Source: Oscillibacter sp. (lineage in GTDB: Bacteria > Bacillota > Clostridia > Oscillospirales > Oscillospiraceae). Taken from it: a stretch of DNA of 36,650 bases. The stretch covers positions 1-36,650 of the forward strand of contig JAAWGR010000024.1 of assembly GCA_022795445.1 (NCBI GenBank). The letters are read 5' to 3'. Position numbers and translations under genes: made by a program. Shown here one piece after another: positions 1 to 8,532 of the stretch; position 1 is the stretch's first letter; each line of letters begins with the position of its first letter. The notes beneath the pieces are model-generated. The model ran no database searches and was not told the DNA's origin. It saw only the letters and a program-made list of their open reading frames with translations.

Positions 1-49
1 ACTACCTGATTTCGAGTCAGGCTCGTTATGACCACTTCGATACGTCTCC
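1..49 (-). tRNA. tRNA-Ser(CGA), 5' half only (cut by window edge)
   Basis: Read on the minus strand, the sequence starts with acceptor strand GGAGACG (43-49) and the D-arm TCGAAGTGGTCATAACGA. An anticodon stem CCTGA/TCAGG (17-21 and 5-9) encloses the loop CTCGAAA, giving anticodon CGA at 12-14, which is serine. The variable arm, T-arm and 3' acceptor lie outside the window. A TATACT-like -10 lies just upstream (about 53-58, minus strand), but no convincing -35 is visible. Identity rests on manual folding of half the molecule. Confidence 0.82.
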
Positions 50-84
50 ATAGTATAATTATTCAGTTTTAGGCACAGGTAACA

Positions 85-120
85 TGATTTCGAGTCAGGG
101 CCGTTATGACCACTTCGATA
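85..120 (-). repeat. Partial copy of the tRNA-Ser(CGA) D-arm and anticodon arm
   Basis: Positions 85-120 match 7-42 of the tRNA gene at 34 of 36 bases, with differences at 100 and 101. The copy keeps the D-arm, the CTCGAAA loop and one side of the anticodon stem. The stem is broken (TCATG instead of TCAGG), the acceptor sequence is unrelated, and no T-arm follows, so it is not a functional tRNA. It could be a decayed tandem tRNA gene or a recombination scar. Confidence 0.7.
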
Positions 121-204
121 CCGCTGCGTATTCCAATTTGCCGCTCCTGGTGGAACGGCTTCAGCTTCTCTATTATGCCACATCTTCCCACTATTTGCAA
201 GAGG

Positions 205-300
205 GAAACTGCACACAGACCAAAAAACCAGTCTGCGGTTTTCTGACGCGCCGCACAAAGCGGGACGGCGTATCCGCCCCGCTTTCCCGGCATAAAAGCC
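205..300. other. GC-rich stem-loops downstream of the efp/CD1247-like genes
   Basis: The spacer between the tRNA fragment and the CD1247-like gene holds two hairpins. One has arms AAAGCGGG/CCCGCTTT (257-264 and 278-285). A smaller one has arms CAGAC/GTCTG around an A-run on the plus strand near 215-235. They lie where a terminator for the minus-strand genes would be expected. Neither is followed by a clean T-run on the minus strand, so termination is only suggested. Confidence 0.35.
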
Positions 301-310
301 AAAAAAACCT

Positions 311-733
311 TTATTCTTCGGGCTCTTCTTCCTCGTCGTCTGGACCTGCAAAGTCAAATTCCAACTTCTCGCCGCAGTTTGGACAAATCACTTCACCATC
401 TTCCAACACGGTATCATCAAAATAGATGGTCTCCTCACAGCTGGGGCAAGTGGTGGCATAGCAGCTCTCATCGTCGATGCCGTCCTCATACAGGTCGTCA
501 TCCTCATCATCCTCGTCGTAGAGCAGTTCCTCCACATCCTCAAGGTCGTCGCTCACGGCGTCCAGACCATCGCCCAATTCTTCCTGGGCTTCCTTCAATT
601 CTTCCAACTCCAGGGCAATGTCTTCCAGGACGTCGATGACGGCAGACAGCAGTTTGCCTTCCTTCTTTGCGGTATCGAGCTCCATACCCTCGGCCAAGCC
701 TTTCAGATAGGCGACCTTTTCGGTGATTTCCAT
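311..733 (-). CDS. CD1247-like acidic protein with C-terminal zinc ribbon
   Basis: The protein has about 140 residues. An N-terminal helical segment (MEITEKVAYLKGLAEG...) resembles the CD1247 N-terminal domain family of Clostridia. A long Asp/Glu-rich linker follows, rich in DDEDD-type runs. The C-terminal zinc ribbon has CPSC and CPNC knuckles about 20 residues apart, and the tail is very acidic. The start at 733 is chosen because AAAGGAG lies 8 bases upstream; the open frame runs further upstream but has no comparable site. It lies 49 bases after efp in the same direction and probably shares its transcript. The Cys pairs suggest zinc binding, and the acidic linker suggests contact with a basic partner, but the function is not known. 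Confidence 0.8.
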   Translation of the reverse strand: MEITEKVAYLKGLAEGMELDTAKKEGKLLSAVIDVLEDIALELEELKEAQEELGDGLDAVSDDLEDVEELLYDEDDEDDDLYEDGIDDESCYATTCPSCEETIYFDDTVLEDGEVICPNCGEKLEFDFAGPDDEEEEPEE

Positions 734-782
734 AGCAATGGCTCCTTTCGTTCTGAAAAAGAATGTCCGTTTATGGGGCAGG

Positions 783-1352
783 TTATTCTTTGCAGCGGCC
801 CAGGTATTCGCCGGTACGGGTATCGACCTGGATTTTTTCGCCCTCATTGATGAACAGGGGCACCTGGATAACTGCACCGGTTTCAAGGGTAGCCTTTTTA
901 GTGACGTTCGTCGCGGTGTCGCCCTTGACGCCGGGTTCGGTTTCGGTGACTTCCAGATCCATGAAGTTGGGAACTTCCACAGTAAAAACGCTGCCCTTAT
1001 AGCTCACCAGCTTGCAAACGGTATTTTCTTTCATGAACTTGAACGCTTCGCCCAGGACATCCCGGTTCAGGGGGGACATATCAAAGGTTTCGGGGTCCAT
1101 GAAGTAATACAGGTCGCCGTCGTTATAGCTATACTCGGCGTCGCGGCGTTCTACGCTGGCCTGTTCAAACTTAGCCGTCGGGTTAAAGGATTCTTCGCGG
1201 ATAGCTCCGGTGATGACGTTTTTATACTTGGTACGCACGAAAGCGGCACCCTTGCCGGGCTTGACGTGCTGGAAGTCCACCACGAGCATCGGTTTGCCGT
1301 CCATCTCAAAGATCATACCCTTCCGGAAATCACCGGCAGAAATCGTAGGCAT
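783..1352 (-). CDS. efp: Elongation factor P
   Basis: EF-P binds between the P and E sites of the ribosome and relieves stalling at consecutive prolines. The 189-residue length is standard. The N-terminal KOW-like domain carries the loop [10 protein letters not shown], with Lys34 at the tip where EF-P proteins are post-translationally modified. Two OB-fold domains follow, ending in the family-typical [10 protein letters not shown]. The start has a strong GGAGGAG site 6 bases upstream. A sigma-A-type promoter lies about 85 bases upstream (1436-1464). The CD1247-like gene follows in the same direction. No EF-P modifying enzyme is present in the window. Confidence 0.97.
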   Translation of the reverse strand: MPTISAGDFRKGMIFEMDGKPMLVVDFQHVKPGKGAAFVRTKYKNVITGAIREESFNPTAKFEQASVERRDAEYSYNDGDLYYFMDPETFDMSPLNRDVLGEAFKFMKENTVCKLVSYKGSVFTVEVPNFMDLEVTETEPGVKGDTATNVTKKATLETGAVIQVPLFINEGEKIQVDTRTGEYLGRCKE

Positions 1353-1435
1353 AGTATCTCCTCCTCAAAAGCATTTCCGAGAAAACGGCCTGCGGGGAGG
1401 ACATTTTCTCTCTTACACGGTACACAGCCGATGTT

Positions 1436-1464
1436 ATTCTATCCCAACTCGTCTGTGATTGCAA
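1436..1464 (-). promoter_or_regulatory. Probable sigma-A promoter of efp
   Basis: On the minus strand a -35 TTGCAA (1459-1464) and a -10 TAGAAT (1436-1441) are separated by exactly 17 bases. They lie about 84 bases before the efp start codon, leaving a moderate untranslated leader. Confidence 0.65.
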
Positions 1465-1535
1465 GCATTTTTCCACCAGTTGTCCGAAAAAAATGAAATT
1501 TTTTCAATTTTGCGCGGAAAGGGGCCATACCATTT

Positions 1536-1721
1536 TTATTGGACATTGGAGTTTTCTTCCTCTTCCAGGCTCTCCAATGCAGCGCGCACTGCCGCGACTA
1601 CGAATGCAGAAAAGGTACAATCCTTTCCGCGGATCGCGTCTTCTACTTGTTCAATTAAATCATTTGGAAAACGGATACCTTTACTCGTTGTGGGTGGAAT
1701 TTTTGGAATTTTGAATGACAT
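1536..1721 (-). CDS. Small ribbon-helix-helix (CopG/Arc-like) DNA-binding protein
   Basis: This 61-residue protein has the pattern of a ribbon-helix-helix repressor: a short beta strand (TTSKGIRFPNDLIEQV), then two helices (EDAIRGKDCTFSAFVVAAVRAALESL) and an acidic tail. It resembles small chromosomal proteins annotated as YlcI/YnfO-like, but that name is tentative. GAGGTGAG lies 5 bases before the ATG. It is divergent from the 53-residue ORF at 1848. Such proteins bind DNA as dimers and often repress their own promoter. An inverted repeat over the likely -10 (1754-1778) fits this, but no target is shown. The neighbour does not look like a known toxin, so a toxin-antitoxin role is not supported. 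Confidence 0.75.
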   Translation of the reverse strand: MSFKIPKIPPTTSKGIRFPNDLIEQVEDAIRGKDCTFSAFVVAAVRAALESLEEEENSNVQ

Positions 1722-1753
1722 TCGCTCTCACCTCGCAGCACTTTTGCAATTCA

Positions 1754-1778
1754 TTTGTATTACGAATTATATTACAAA
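1754..1778 (-). promoter_or_regulatory. Candidate promoter and operator of the ribbon-helix-helix gene
   Basis: TTTGTA (1754-1759) and TACAAA (1773-1778) form a perfect inverted repeat. It encloses a minus-strand TATAAT (1766-1771) placed 45 bases before the gene at 1721. The -35 match is poor. Autorepression is an inference from this placement. Confidence 0.4.
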
Positions 1779-1847
1779 AGCATTTCATTCTATGTATTCC
1801 ATTTGTTTAACTAATGTTATGCAATAGCGATTGAGGTGATCAAAATA

Positions 1848-2009
1848 ATGGACAGTATGCCAAAATATTACTCTTTGATTCAAAACGTGGTCACGAAGGC
1901 CATCCAGGAACTGGAACAACAGAACTACGGCGCAGCGAAAGAACGGTTGATCAAAGGCCAGCAGGATGCGGAAGATGCGTATTGCGGCGAGGAAATGAAA
2001 GAAGCATAA
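1848..2009 (+). CDS. Small hypothetical protein, 53 residues
   Basis: The ORF runs from ATG at 1848 to TAA at 2007-2009 and is preceded by GAGGTGAT at a suitable distance. The protein begins MDSMPKYYSLIQNVV and continues as a mostly helical, Gln/Glu/Lys-rich chain with one cysteine near the end (DAYCGEEMKEA). There is no signal peptide or membrane segment. A good intrinsic terminator starts 3 bases after the stop codon, supporting a real short transcript. It is divergent from the ribbon-helix-helix gene, with which it could be co-regulated. I do not recognise a family, and no function is proposed. Confidence 0.6.
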   Translation: MDSMPKYYSLIQNVVTKAIQELEQQNYGAAKERLIKGQQDAEDAYCGEEMKEA

Positions 2010-2011
2010 TA

Positions 2012-2054
2012 CAGAAGCGGGACATCTGGAAAGGATGCTCCGCTTCTGCTTTTC
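2012..2054 (+). terminator. Intrinsic terminator after the 53-residue ORF
   Basis: A 9-bp stem CAGAAGCGG/CCGCTTCTG (2012-2020 and 2040-2048) is followed by CTTTTC. It ends the short transcript upstream of the GH13 promoter. Confidence 0.75.
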
Positions 2055-2066
2055 TGCCAGACATAA

Positions 2067-2095
2067 TTGCGGGATACCGTCCGGCGTGTTATAAT
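2067..2095 (+). promoter_or_regulatory. Probable sigma-A promoter of the alpha-glucosidase gene
   Basis: A -35 TTGCGG (2067-2072) and a perfect -10 TATAAT (2090-2095) are 17 bases apart. They lie about 50 bases before the ATG at 2146. No clear catabolite-response element was seen next to it. Confidence 0.75.
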
Positions 2096-2145
2096 ATAGA
2101 ATGTAAAAATAGCGCGGTTTTTCTGCGTAATTGGGAGGTTTTTGC

Positions 2146-3819
2146 ATGAAAAAGGCATGGTGGAAGGAAGCGGTCGTATACCAGGTGTACCCCCGCAGCT
2201 TCCAGGATTCCAATGGCGACGGTATCGGCGACCTGCCCGGCGTCACGGCGCGGCTGCCGTATCTGCGGGACCTGGGGGTGGACGTGATCTGGCTGTCTCC
2301 ATTTTACCAGTCCCCAGGCAAGGACAACGGTTATGATATCAGCAATTACCAGGCAATTCAGCCGGAATTTGGCACAATGGAGGATTTCGATACGCTGCTG
2401 TCCCAGGCCCACAGCATGGGGCTGAAAGTTGTGATCGATCTAGTGGTAAACCATACTTCCGACGAACATCCCTGGTTCCAGGAGAGCCGGAAAAGCCGGG
2501 ATAACCCTTACCGCGATTATTACATCTGGCGGGACGGCGTGGACGGCGGTCCGCCCAACAACTGGGGGGCCTCCTTCTCTGGCAGCGCGTGGGAACTGGA
2601 CGAAACCACGGGGCAGTATTATTTGCACACGTTTGGGACATTCCAGCCGGATTTGAACTGGGAGAATCCAGCCGTCCGGCAGGAAGTTTACCAGATGATG
2701 CGCTGGTGGTGCGGCCGGGGGGTAGACGGATTTCGCATGGACGTGATCAGCATGATCAGCAAGACGCCGCAGATGCCCGACGGCGAGTGCGGGCCGGGGA
2801 GCCTTTACAGCAGCTTTGGCCCTTACGTCGTCAACGGCCCACATGTGCATACGTTTTTACAGGAAATGAACCGGGAAGTCCTCAGCAAGTATGATCTTCT
2901 GACGGTAGGGGAGTGTCCTGGTCTGACGGTAGAACAGGCCTGCCGGTATGCCAACGAGGATGGAACGGAGTTGACGATGGCGTTCCAGTTTGAGCACATG
3001 GACCTGGACGGCGGCGAGAGTTTCAAATGGAATCTGCGGAAGATGGATCTGTTGGAGCTGAAAGCGAACCTGAGCAAGTGGCAGTATGGCTTAAACGGCA
3101 AGGCGTGGAACAGCCTGTACTGGTGCAACCACGACCAACCCCGCATTGTTTCCCGGCTGGGGGATGACAGCAGTCCTGTCCTGCGGGAGCGCAGCGCCAA
3201 GGCCTTGGCGCTCTGCCTGCACATGATGCAGGGAACGCCTTATATTTTTGAGGGCGAAGAGCTGGGGATGACGAACGGCGATTTTAAAACCCTGGCGGAT
3301 TTCCGAGATGTGGAAAGCCTCAACGCATACCAGGAACTGACCCGGAGCGGCGTCATGGAGCCGGAGGCGATGCTGCGCTGCCTATGTTACAAGAGCCGCG
3401 ACAACGCCCGCACTCCCATGCAGTGGAACACCGAACCGGAAGCCGGTTTTACCACCGGTACGCCGTGGATTCGGACAAACGCCAACTATACGGAGATCAA
3501 TGCCGCCGAACAGGTAACGCGGCAAGATTCTGTATACAATTTCTACCGCCAGTTGATTGCCCTGCGCCATACCCATCCGGTCATTGTCTATGGCAGCTAT
3601 CAGCTCCTGTGGCCAGAGGACCGCCAGTTGTTTGCGTACCTGCGCCAATGGGAGGGCTGTACGCTGCTGGCCGTCTGCAACCTAAGCGGGGATGAGGACC
3701 GTGCAGAATTGCCGCAAGGCTTTGCGGGCAAGGCGCCGCTGATCGCCAACCTGCCGGATACTGTGCTAGAGGGCACGATGGTCCTGCGTCCTTGGGAGGC
3801 ATTTGCCGTTCTTGTATAA
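2146..3819 (+). CDS. GH13_31 alpha-glucosidase, probably alpha-1,6-acting
   Basis: The 557-residue cytoplasmic enzyme hydrolyses alpha-glucosidic bonds of short oligosaccharides. The family pattern starts at residue 1 (WWKEAVVYQVYPRSF). Catalytic residues are visible: nucleophile Asp199 in GFRMDVIS, acid/base Glu256 in VGECPG, and Asp330 in NHDQPR. The numbering is almost the same as in Bacillus oligo-1,6-glucosidase. Val follows the nucleophile (DVI), which in this subfamily marks alpha-1,6 preference; maltases have Ala. Trehalose-6-phosphate hydrolase is a close alternative, but no trehalose PTS gene is adjacent. The start at 2146 has GGGAGG 7 bases upstream; an earlier in-frame start overlaps this site. 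No signal peptide is present. The gene stands alone between its own promoter and terminator. Confidence 0.93.
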   Translation: MKKAWWKEAVVYQVYPRSFQDSNGDGIGDLPGVTARLPYLRDLGVDVIWLSPFYQSPGKDNGYDISNYQAIQPEFGTMEDFDTLLSQAHSMGLKVVIDLVVNHTSDEHPWFQESRKSRDNPYRDYYIWRDGVDGGPPNNWGASFSGSAWELDETTGQYYLHTFGTFQPDLNWENPAVRQEVYQMMRWWCGRGVDGFRMDVISMISKTPQMPDGECGPGSLYSSFGPYVVNGPHVHTFLQEMNREVLSKYDLLTVGECPGLTVEQACRYANEDGTELTMAFQFEHMDLDGGESFKWNLRKMDLLELKANLSKWQYGLNGKAWNSLYWCNHDQPRIVSRLGDDSSPVLRERSAKALALCLHMMQGTPYIFEGEELGMTNGDFKTLADFRDVESLNAYQELTRSGVMEPEAMLRCLCYKSRDNARTPMQWNTEPEAGFTTGTPWIRTNANYTEINAAEQVTRQDSVYNFYRQLIALRHTHPVIVYGSYQLLWPEDRQLFAYLRQWEGCTLLAVCNLSGDEDRAELPQGFAGKAPLIANLPDTVLEGTMVLRPWEAFAVLV

Positions 3820-3834
3820 AGTAGTTGTGAAACC

Positions 3835-3874
3835 GCAAAAACGCCCTATGCCAGATAGCATAGGGCGTTTTTGC
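3835..3874. terminator. Bidirectional terminator between convergent genes
   Basis: A perfect 16-bp stem, GCAAAAACGCCCTATG (3835-3850) with its complement at 3859-3874, carries A-run and T-run flanks. It can terminate both the alpha-glucosidase transcript and the activase transcript, whose stop codon lies 7 bases away. Confidence 0.92.
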
Positions 3875-3880
3875 AGTGAG

Positions 3881-6800
3881 TCAGCCGCCTTGCGCACAAG
3901 TCTGTTTTTGCACCGCTTTACATTTATGCGCCATTTTTACATTCATAATCAGCATCTGGAGGCGGTTTTCGATATTCGCGAAACTGACATCCGGGTCATA
4001 ATCCAGCGGCAAAATCTGCGCGTCCGGATACAGTTCTTTCAAACGCTTGACCACGCCGCGCCCTACCACATGATTCGGTAAGCAGCCGAAGGGCTGGAGG
4101 ATGACGAAGGCACGGCAGCCCTGCTTAGCATAGTGCAGGATTTCGCCGGGGATCAGGACGCCCTCACCCGCGTCGAAGGTGTGGTGGATAATGGGATCGC
4201 TGTCCTTGACCAATTCCGGCAGGGGACAGGAGGGAACATAAAGGGGATGCCGCTTGGCGATGGAGTCCGTGAACCGGTGGGCCAGGGCAAAAACCTCGTC
4301 GACTGTGCGGTACCACGCTTTTTTCACCAGAGGCTTTTTCTGATGGTATTCCTGAATCCGGGCATCTATAGTAAAGTAGGTTTTCTGGATGACGTCGCTC
4401 ATGTGCGCCTCAATGATCTCGAAGCCATTGCGTTCCAAATAGTCCTCAATGTCATGGTTTGCGCCGGGGTGGAAGTTCAGAAGGTACTCCCCAACGATCA
4501 GAACCTGAGGCCGGGGCTTGCTGCGGTCATAGGCAACGCCGCGCATTTCCTCGATGGCTCGCTTGAACCCCCGCTTTGCGCCGGGAAGACCGTGGTTTTG
4601 CAGCCCGTCGACCAGCGCGTCCATCCCGCGCTCAAACGCACGGTTTGCGCTTCCACGCGCCAGCTCATAGGGGCGGATTTTCCGCAGAAGCTCCTCCAAT
4701 GCGTCGATCATTGGGAGCGCAAAGGCAACCCGGATAGATGAGAGGAGGTTCATCCGGAAACCTGGATGGAGGTTGTGCGCGTCCACATCGTCGTTCGTCA
4801 AGATAGGAACATCCGGATACCCCGCGTCATCCAGCGCCTTGCGCAGGAGCGCGCTGTAGTGGGTCAGGCGGCAGTTGCCAAGATACTTGCCCATACCGAC
4901 CGCAACCTCCTTGCCGTCATACTTTCCGCTCCGCAGGGCGGCCAGGGCCTCGCCGATCACAATTTGCGCCGGAAAGCAGATATCATTATGAACATATTGC
5001 TTACCCAGGCGGATGGCTTCTTCCCGACCGATATCCAGCGATTCTGTCCGGAGGTTCTGGGTGGCGAATGCTGCGGACATGATCCGGCTGAACGCGTGAG
5101 AGGTGTTCGGAACGAGCACAATTTTTTCCTTCCGGGATTCTTTTGTAAATTTCACAGGATAGGGGTCTTTCGCAGTCTGCACTGTCAGCGAGGGATGCTC
5201 CCGGCGGCGCATGTTCACGGTTTCGATGAAAGACCGTACCCGGATGCGCAGCGGTCCTTGGATGTCGCTCTCATCCAGCTTCAGGACGAGGGGTGTTTTC
5301 CCTGAGATTTCTTTCATCAGGCGGATAATCTCATCGGAAAGGCAGGCGTCATGGCCGCAGCCGAAGCTGACTAGCTGGACATATTCCAGATGGCTGCTCT
5401 GCGCTGCTAGGATGGCTGTTGAGAGCATCCGGGCATGGTAGTTATTTACAATATCCAGCCGGCTTCCGCTCAGGTCGACCTGCTCCATTCCAGGAAGGGA
5501 ATCCGCCGTGAGGACCGGGATACCAAGGCTGGCAAACATATTGGGCAGATCATGGTTTACCAGCGCGTCATTCTGGTATGGGCGGGAGGCCAGCACGATG
5601 GCATAAGCGTTCGTTCGCTCGACTTCTTCCAGCACAGACTGCCCTGCTTGCTGCAGCTCGCTACGGAACTCTGCCATCGCTTGGTCGCCGGCTTGGATGG
5701 CAGCATGGACCTGATCCGCCGGAATTTGGAACGCGTCACGGACATAATTCGTCAGCTGCCGGTCACGGTCAGCGGTTTCATCCCAATGGAACAGCGGTGC
5801 ATCAAAGGGAATATTCCAGCTGCGCTTGGGGTCATCGGAGTTTCGGATCACTATGGGATAGCCCTGCACAATTGCGCACATGGACTGGCTGTTCGGCTCA
5901 GTATTCTCCGAAGGATTCATGGTAATGGACGGCATAAAAATGCGGTCGACCTTATGCTCCGCCAGATTACGGATGTGCCCATGCACCAGTTTTGCTGGAA
6001 AGCAGACCGTATCCGATGCGACGGCGGACAAGCCGCTCTCGTACAGCTTCCGGCTGCTGAAATCCGAGATTTGGACAGTGAAGCCGAGGGAACGCCAAAA
6101 CGTGCTCCAAAAGGGCATGGTATCCCAATAAAACAGCACACGCGGGAGGCCGATGACCATATCCCGGTCCGGGGCTTCAGCGCAGAGATACTCACGGAAC
6201 AAGAGCTCCTGCCTTGTTTGGAACAGGTTTGCAGTCTTTTTTTTCGCCTGTTCCCTTGACCGCAGCTGCGTCCGGACAGCTTCGTCCTTTGGGTCGCCCA
6301 GGATTTCTCCCCGCTCACAGCGATTATTGGTTACCCAGGAATTGCCGTTGGAAAAGGTGACAATCGTACGCCGGCAGTGGTTTGTACAGAAGGGGCAGGG
6401 GGAATTCGCCGTCTGTGTATATGTAAAATCTTCCAGCGCATCCAGTCCAATGAACGTTGGCGTACCAGCCTGCTCCTTTGCGGTCAGCGCGGCGCCGATA
6501 GCACCCATCAGCCCAGGATAGGGCGCCCGGATGACCTCTCGGCCAATGTATTGCTCGAATGCCCGCAAAACCGCATCGTTCCGGAATGTACCACCCTGCA
6601 CAACGATTTTATTGCCTAGGGAGTCTAGGTTAGAGATACGGATGACCTTTGTAAACACGTTTTCCACGATAGAACGGCAAAGACCGGCCATGATGTCCGA
6701 CGATTGTTTTCCGCTGCGCTGTTCTGTGACGATGCTGCTGTTCATAAACACAGTGCACCGGCTGCCCAAGGCGGCGGGACGCTGGGAGGAAAAGGCTGCG

Positions 6801-8284
6801 CTGGCGATTTGCTTTGCTGGGATGTGAAGAGATGAGGCAAAATTTTCTAAGAAGGAGCCGCATCCAGAGGAACACGCTTCGTTGACAACGATGTTCGTGA
6901 TGATGCCATTATCCAACCAAATGGCTTTCATATCCTGCCCGCCGATGTCCAAAAGAAATGTCGCATCGCCCACATACTTTCCAGCGGCCCGTGCATGGGC
7001 AACCGTCTCCACCACATGGCACTCTGCGTTGAACGCCTTGGCGAACAACAGCTCGCCGTACCCGGTGGTCCCCACTCCCAGAATCTCAAGCGATGCGTCC
7101 GCCCGCCGAAAACGGTCCCGCAGCTTGAGCAGCGCGGCTTTCGCTACCGCCAGCGGCTCCCCTTCATTAGGAGCGTAGAACGAATCGAGGAGGTTTTCAT
7201 CTTCATCCATCAACACAAGCTTTGTCGTCGTGCTGCCGGAGTCAATTCCAAGATATGCCCGAATGTGCTGCCCTGGCCGAAGCCGGGCAGGTTCCTCAAC
7301 CGGCAGTGCGTGCCGTTTGGCAAAGGCCTGATAGTCCGTCTCCGATTCAAAAAGAGGCGGCGCATCGTTCTGCGCATCATCCGGCCCGGCAGCATGGAGG
7401 GTTTGCACCTTTCCCAAAAGTTCCCACAGCGGAACGGCGGCAGATTCGCCTGCAAACATACGCTCTAAGGATAACGCCGCGCCATAAGCAATCATGGTTT
7501 CCGGATGTTGGGGGATGATTGTTTCCTCCGGCAGGAGATTCATCCGCTGGGCAAAGACCCGCACCAGCGTTGGATGGAACGTCAGGGGACCGCCCTCAAA
7601 GGCAACCGGTTTCTCGATTTCCAGGCCCTGGGCCAATCCGCCGATGGTCTGTTTTGCGATGGCGTGGAAAGCCGACAGCGCCAGATCCTGCTTGGAAATT
7701 CCTTGGTTCAGCAGAGGCTGGATATCGGTTTTGGCATATACGCCGCACCTGCCGGAAATATCGTAAACGCAGCTGCCCTGGCTGGCCAATGCATCAAACT
7801 CTTCGACAGGGACTTTCAAAATGGCGGCGATTTCATCAATGAATGCGCCGGTACCGCCTGCACAGCTTCCATTCATCCGCATATCCGCTACGTTCAGCGC
7901 CCCGGACTGGGGGTCTTTGCGGAAGAAAATGATTTTTGCGTCCTGACCGCCCAGTTCGACCGCTGTCCGGACATGGCTGTAACGCTCCCGCAAGGCGATG
8001 GCGTTTGCAACCACCTCTTGGATATAAGGGACGCGGAGCTGCTGTGCGGCAGGCTTTGCGCCTGAGCCTGTAAAGGCAACCCGGATTTCGGCACCGGGAA
8101 ATTGCTGGTTCAGCAGGGAGAGTGCGTGATCAATGCTCTGGATCTGAGCAGCGCAGTGCCGTTCGTAGTTCGAGAAAACGATCTTGCTGGACGCGCCTTC
8201 CAATGCAATGATTTTGGTGGTCGTAGAGCCGATGTCTACGCCCACCAAGAGCGGTTCTTTCTTGTGTACAATGGCATTCTTCAT
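3881..8284 (-). CDS. Giant 2-hydroxyacyl-CoA dehydratase activase (BadF/BcrA-type, tandem) with DUF2229 and HgdB-like regions
   Basis: This 1467-residue protein joins two ASKHA-fold activase domains to a DUF2229 region and a dehydratase-like region. Domain 1 has GVDIGSTTTK, GGQDAKII and the cluster cysteine motif NGSCAGGTGAF. Domain 2 (about residues 340-620) has GIDSGSTTTK, GGQDMKAI and EACSSGCGSF. DUF2229 follows (GLPRVLFYWDTMPF, about 720), then further segments with SFGCGHDACLSDE and, near the C-terminus, QPFGCLPNHV. Known activases use ATP to drive one electron from a [4Fe-4S] cluster bridging two subunits. Here both cluster sites are in one chain, so an internal pseudo-dimer is inferred. 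The start at 8284 has GAAGG 8 bases upstream; 8305 is possible but has a weaker site. No dehydratase subunit genes are adjacent, so the substrate is unknown. Confidence 0.88.
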   Translation of the reverse strand: MKNAIVHKKEPLLVGVDIGSTTTKIIALEGASSKIVFSNYERHCAAQIQSIDHALSLLNQQFPGAEIRVAFTGSGAKPAAQQLRVPYIQEVVANAIALRERYSHVRTAVELGGQDAKIIFFRKDPQSGALNVADMRMNGSCAGGTGAFIDEIAAILKVPVEEFDALASQGSCVYDISGRCGVYAKTDIQPLLNQGISKQDLALSAFHAIAKQTIGGLAQGLEIEKPVAFEGGPLTFHPTLVRVFAQRMNLLPEETIIPQHPETMIAYGAALSLERMFAGESAAVPLWELLGKVQTLHAAGPDDAQNDAPPLFESETDYQAFAKRHALPVEEPARLRPGQHIRAYLGIDSGSTTTKLVLMDEDENLLDSFYAPNEGEPLAVAKAALLKLRDRFRRADASLEILGVGTTGYGELLFAKAFNAECHVVETVAHARAAGKYVGDATFLLDIGGQDMKAIWLDNGIITNIVVNEACSSGCGSFLENFASSLHIPAKQIASAAFSSQRPAALGSRCTVFMNSSIVTEQRSGKQSSDIMAGLCRSIVENVFTKVIRISNLDSLGNKIVVQGGTFRNDAVLRAFEQYIGREVIRAPYPGLMGAIGAALTAKEQAGTPTFIGLDALEDFTYTQTANSPCPFCTNHCRRTIVTFSNGNSWVTNNRCERGEILGDPKDEAVRTQLRSREQAKKKTANLFQTRQELLFREYLCAEAPDRDMVIGLPRVLFYWDTMPFWSTFWRSLGFTVQISDFSSRKLYESGLSAVASDTVCFPAKLVHGHIRNLAEHKVDRIFMPSITMNPSENTEPNSQSMCAIVQGYPIVIRNSDDPKRSWNIPFDAPLFHWDETADRDRQLTNYVRDAFQIPADQVHAAIQAGDQAMAEFRSELQQAGQSVLEEVERTNAYAIVLASRPYQNDALVNHDLPNMFASLGIPVLTADSLPGMEQVDLSGSRLDIVNNYHARMLSTAILAAQSSHLEYVQLVSFGCGHDACLSDEIIRLMKEISGKTPLVLKLDESDIQGPLRIRVRSFIETVNMRRREHPSLTVQTAKDPYPVKFTKESRKEKIVLVPNTSHAFSRIMSAAFATQNLRTESLDIGREEAIRLGKQYVHNDICFPAQIVIGEALAALRSGKYDGKEVAVGMGKYLGNCRLTHYSALLRKALDDAGYPDVPILTNDDVDAHNLHPGFRMNLLSSIRVAFALPMIDALEELLRKIRPYELARGSANRAFERGMDALVDGLQNHGLPGAKRGFKRAIEEMRGVAYDRSKPRPQVLIVGEYLLNFHPGANHDIEDYLERNGFEIIEAHMSDVIQKTYFTIDARIQEYHQKKPLVKKAWYRTVDEVFALAHRFTDSIAKRHPLYVPSCPLPELVKDSDPIIHHTFDAGEGVLIPGEILHYAKQGCRAFVILQPFGCLPNHVVGRGVVKRLKELYPDAQILPLDYDPDVSFANIENRLQMLIMNVKMAHKCKAVQKQTCAQGG

Positions 8285-8532
8285 GTTGACGACCTTCATT
8301 CCCATATCCGCTGAAATTTTTCCATTCTATATTTTTATTCGTTGTCCTAATACGTTACAACTTTTTTGCCCATTTTTCAAGTAGACAATTTTTTGCAGAC
8401 GGCTGGTGACGGTGCGCCAAAAGGGTTTGTGCAGAACGTTGGCAGGGAATCCTAAACGAAATCTAAACATATAGAGCGAAAAACGCCAACGGAAAGGCAG
8501 GGTGTCCATACGGCAGGAACGAATCGGATGTT

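Noticed and set aside
85..134. Second functional tRNA-Ser
   Set aside because: The anticodon stem is mismatched, the T-arm is missing and the acceptor does not pair, so it is annotated as a partial repeat.
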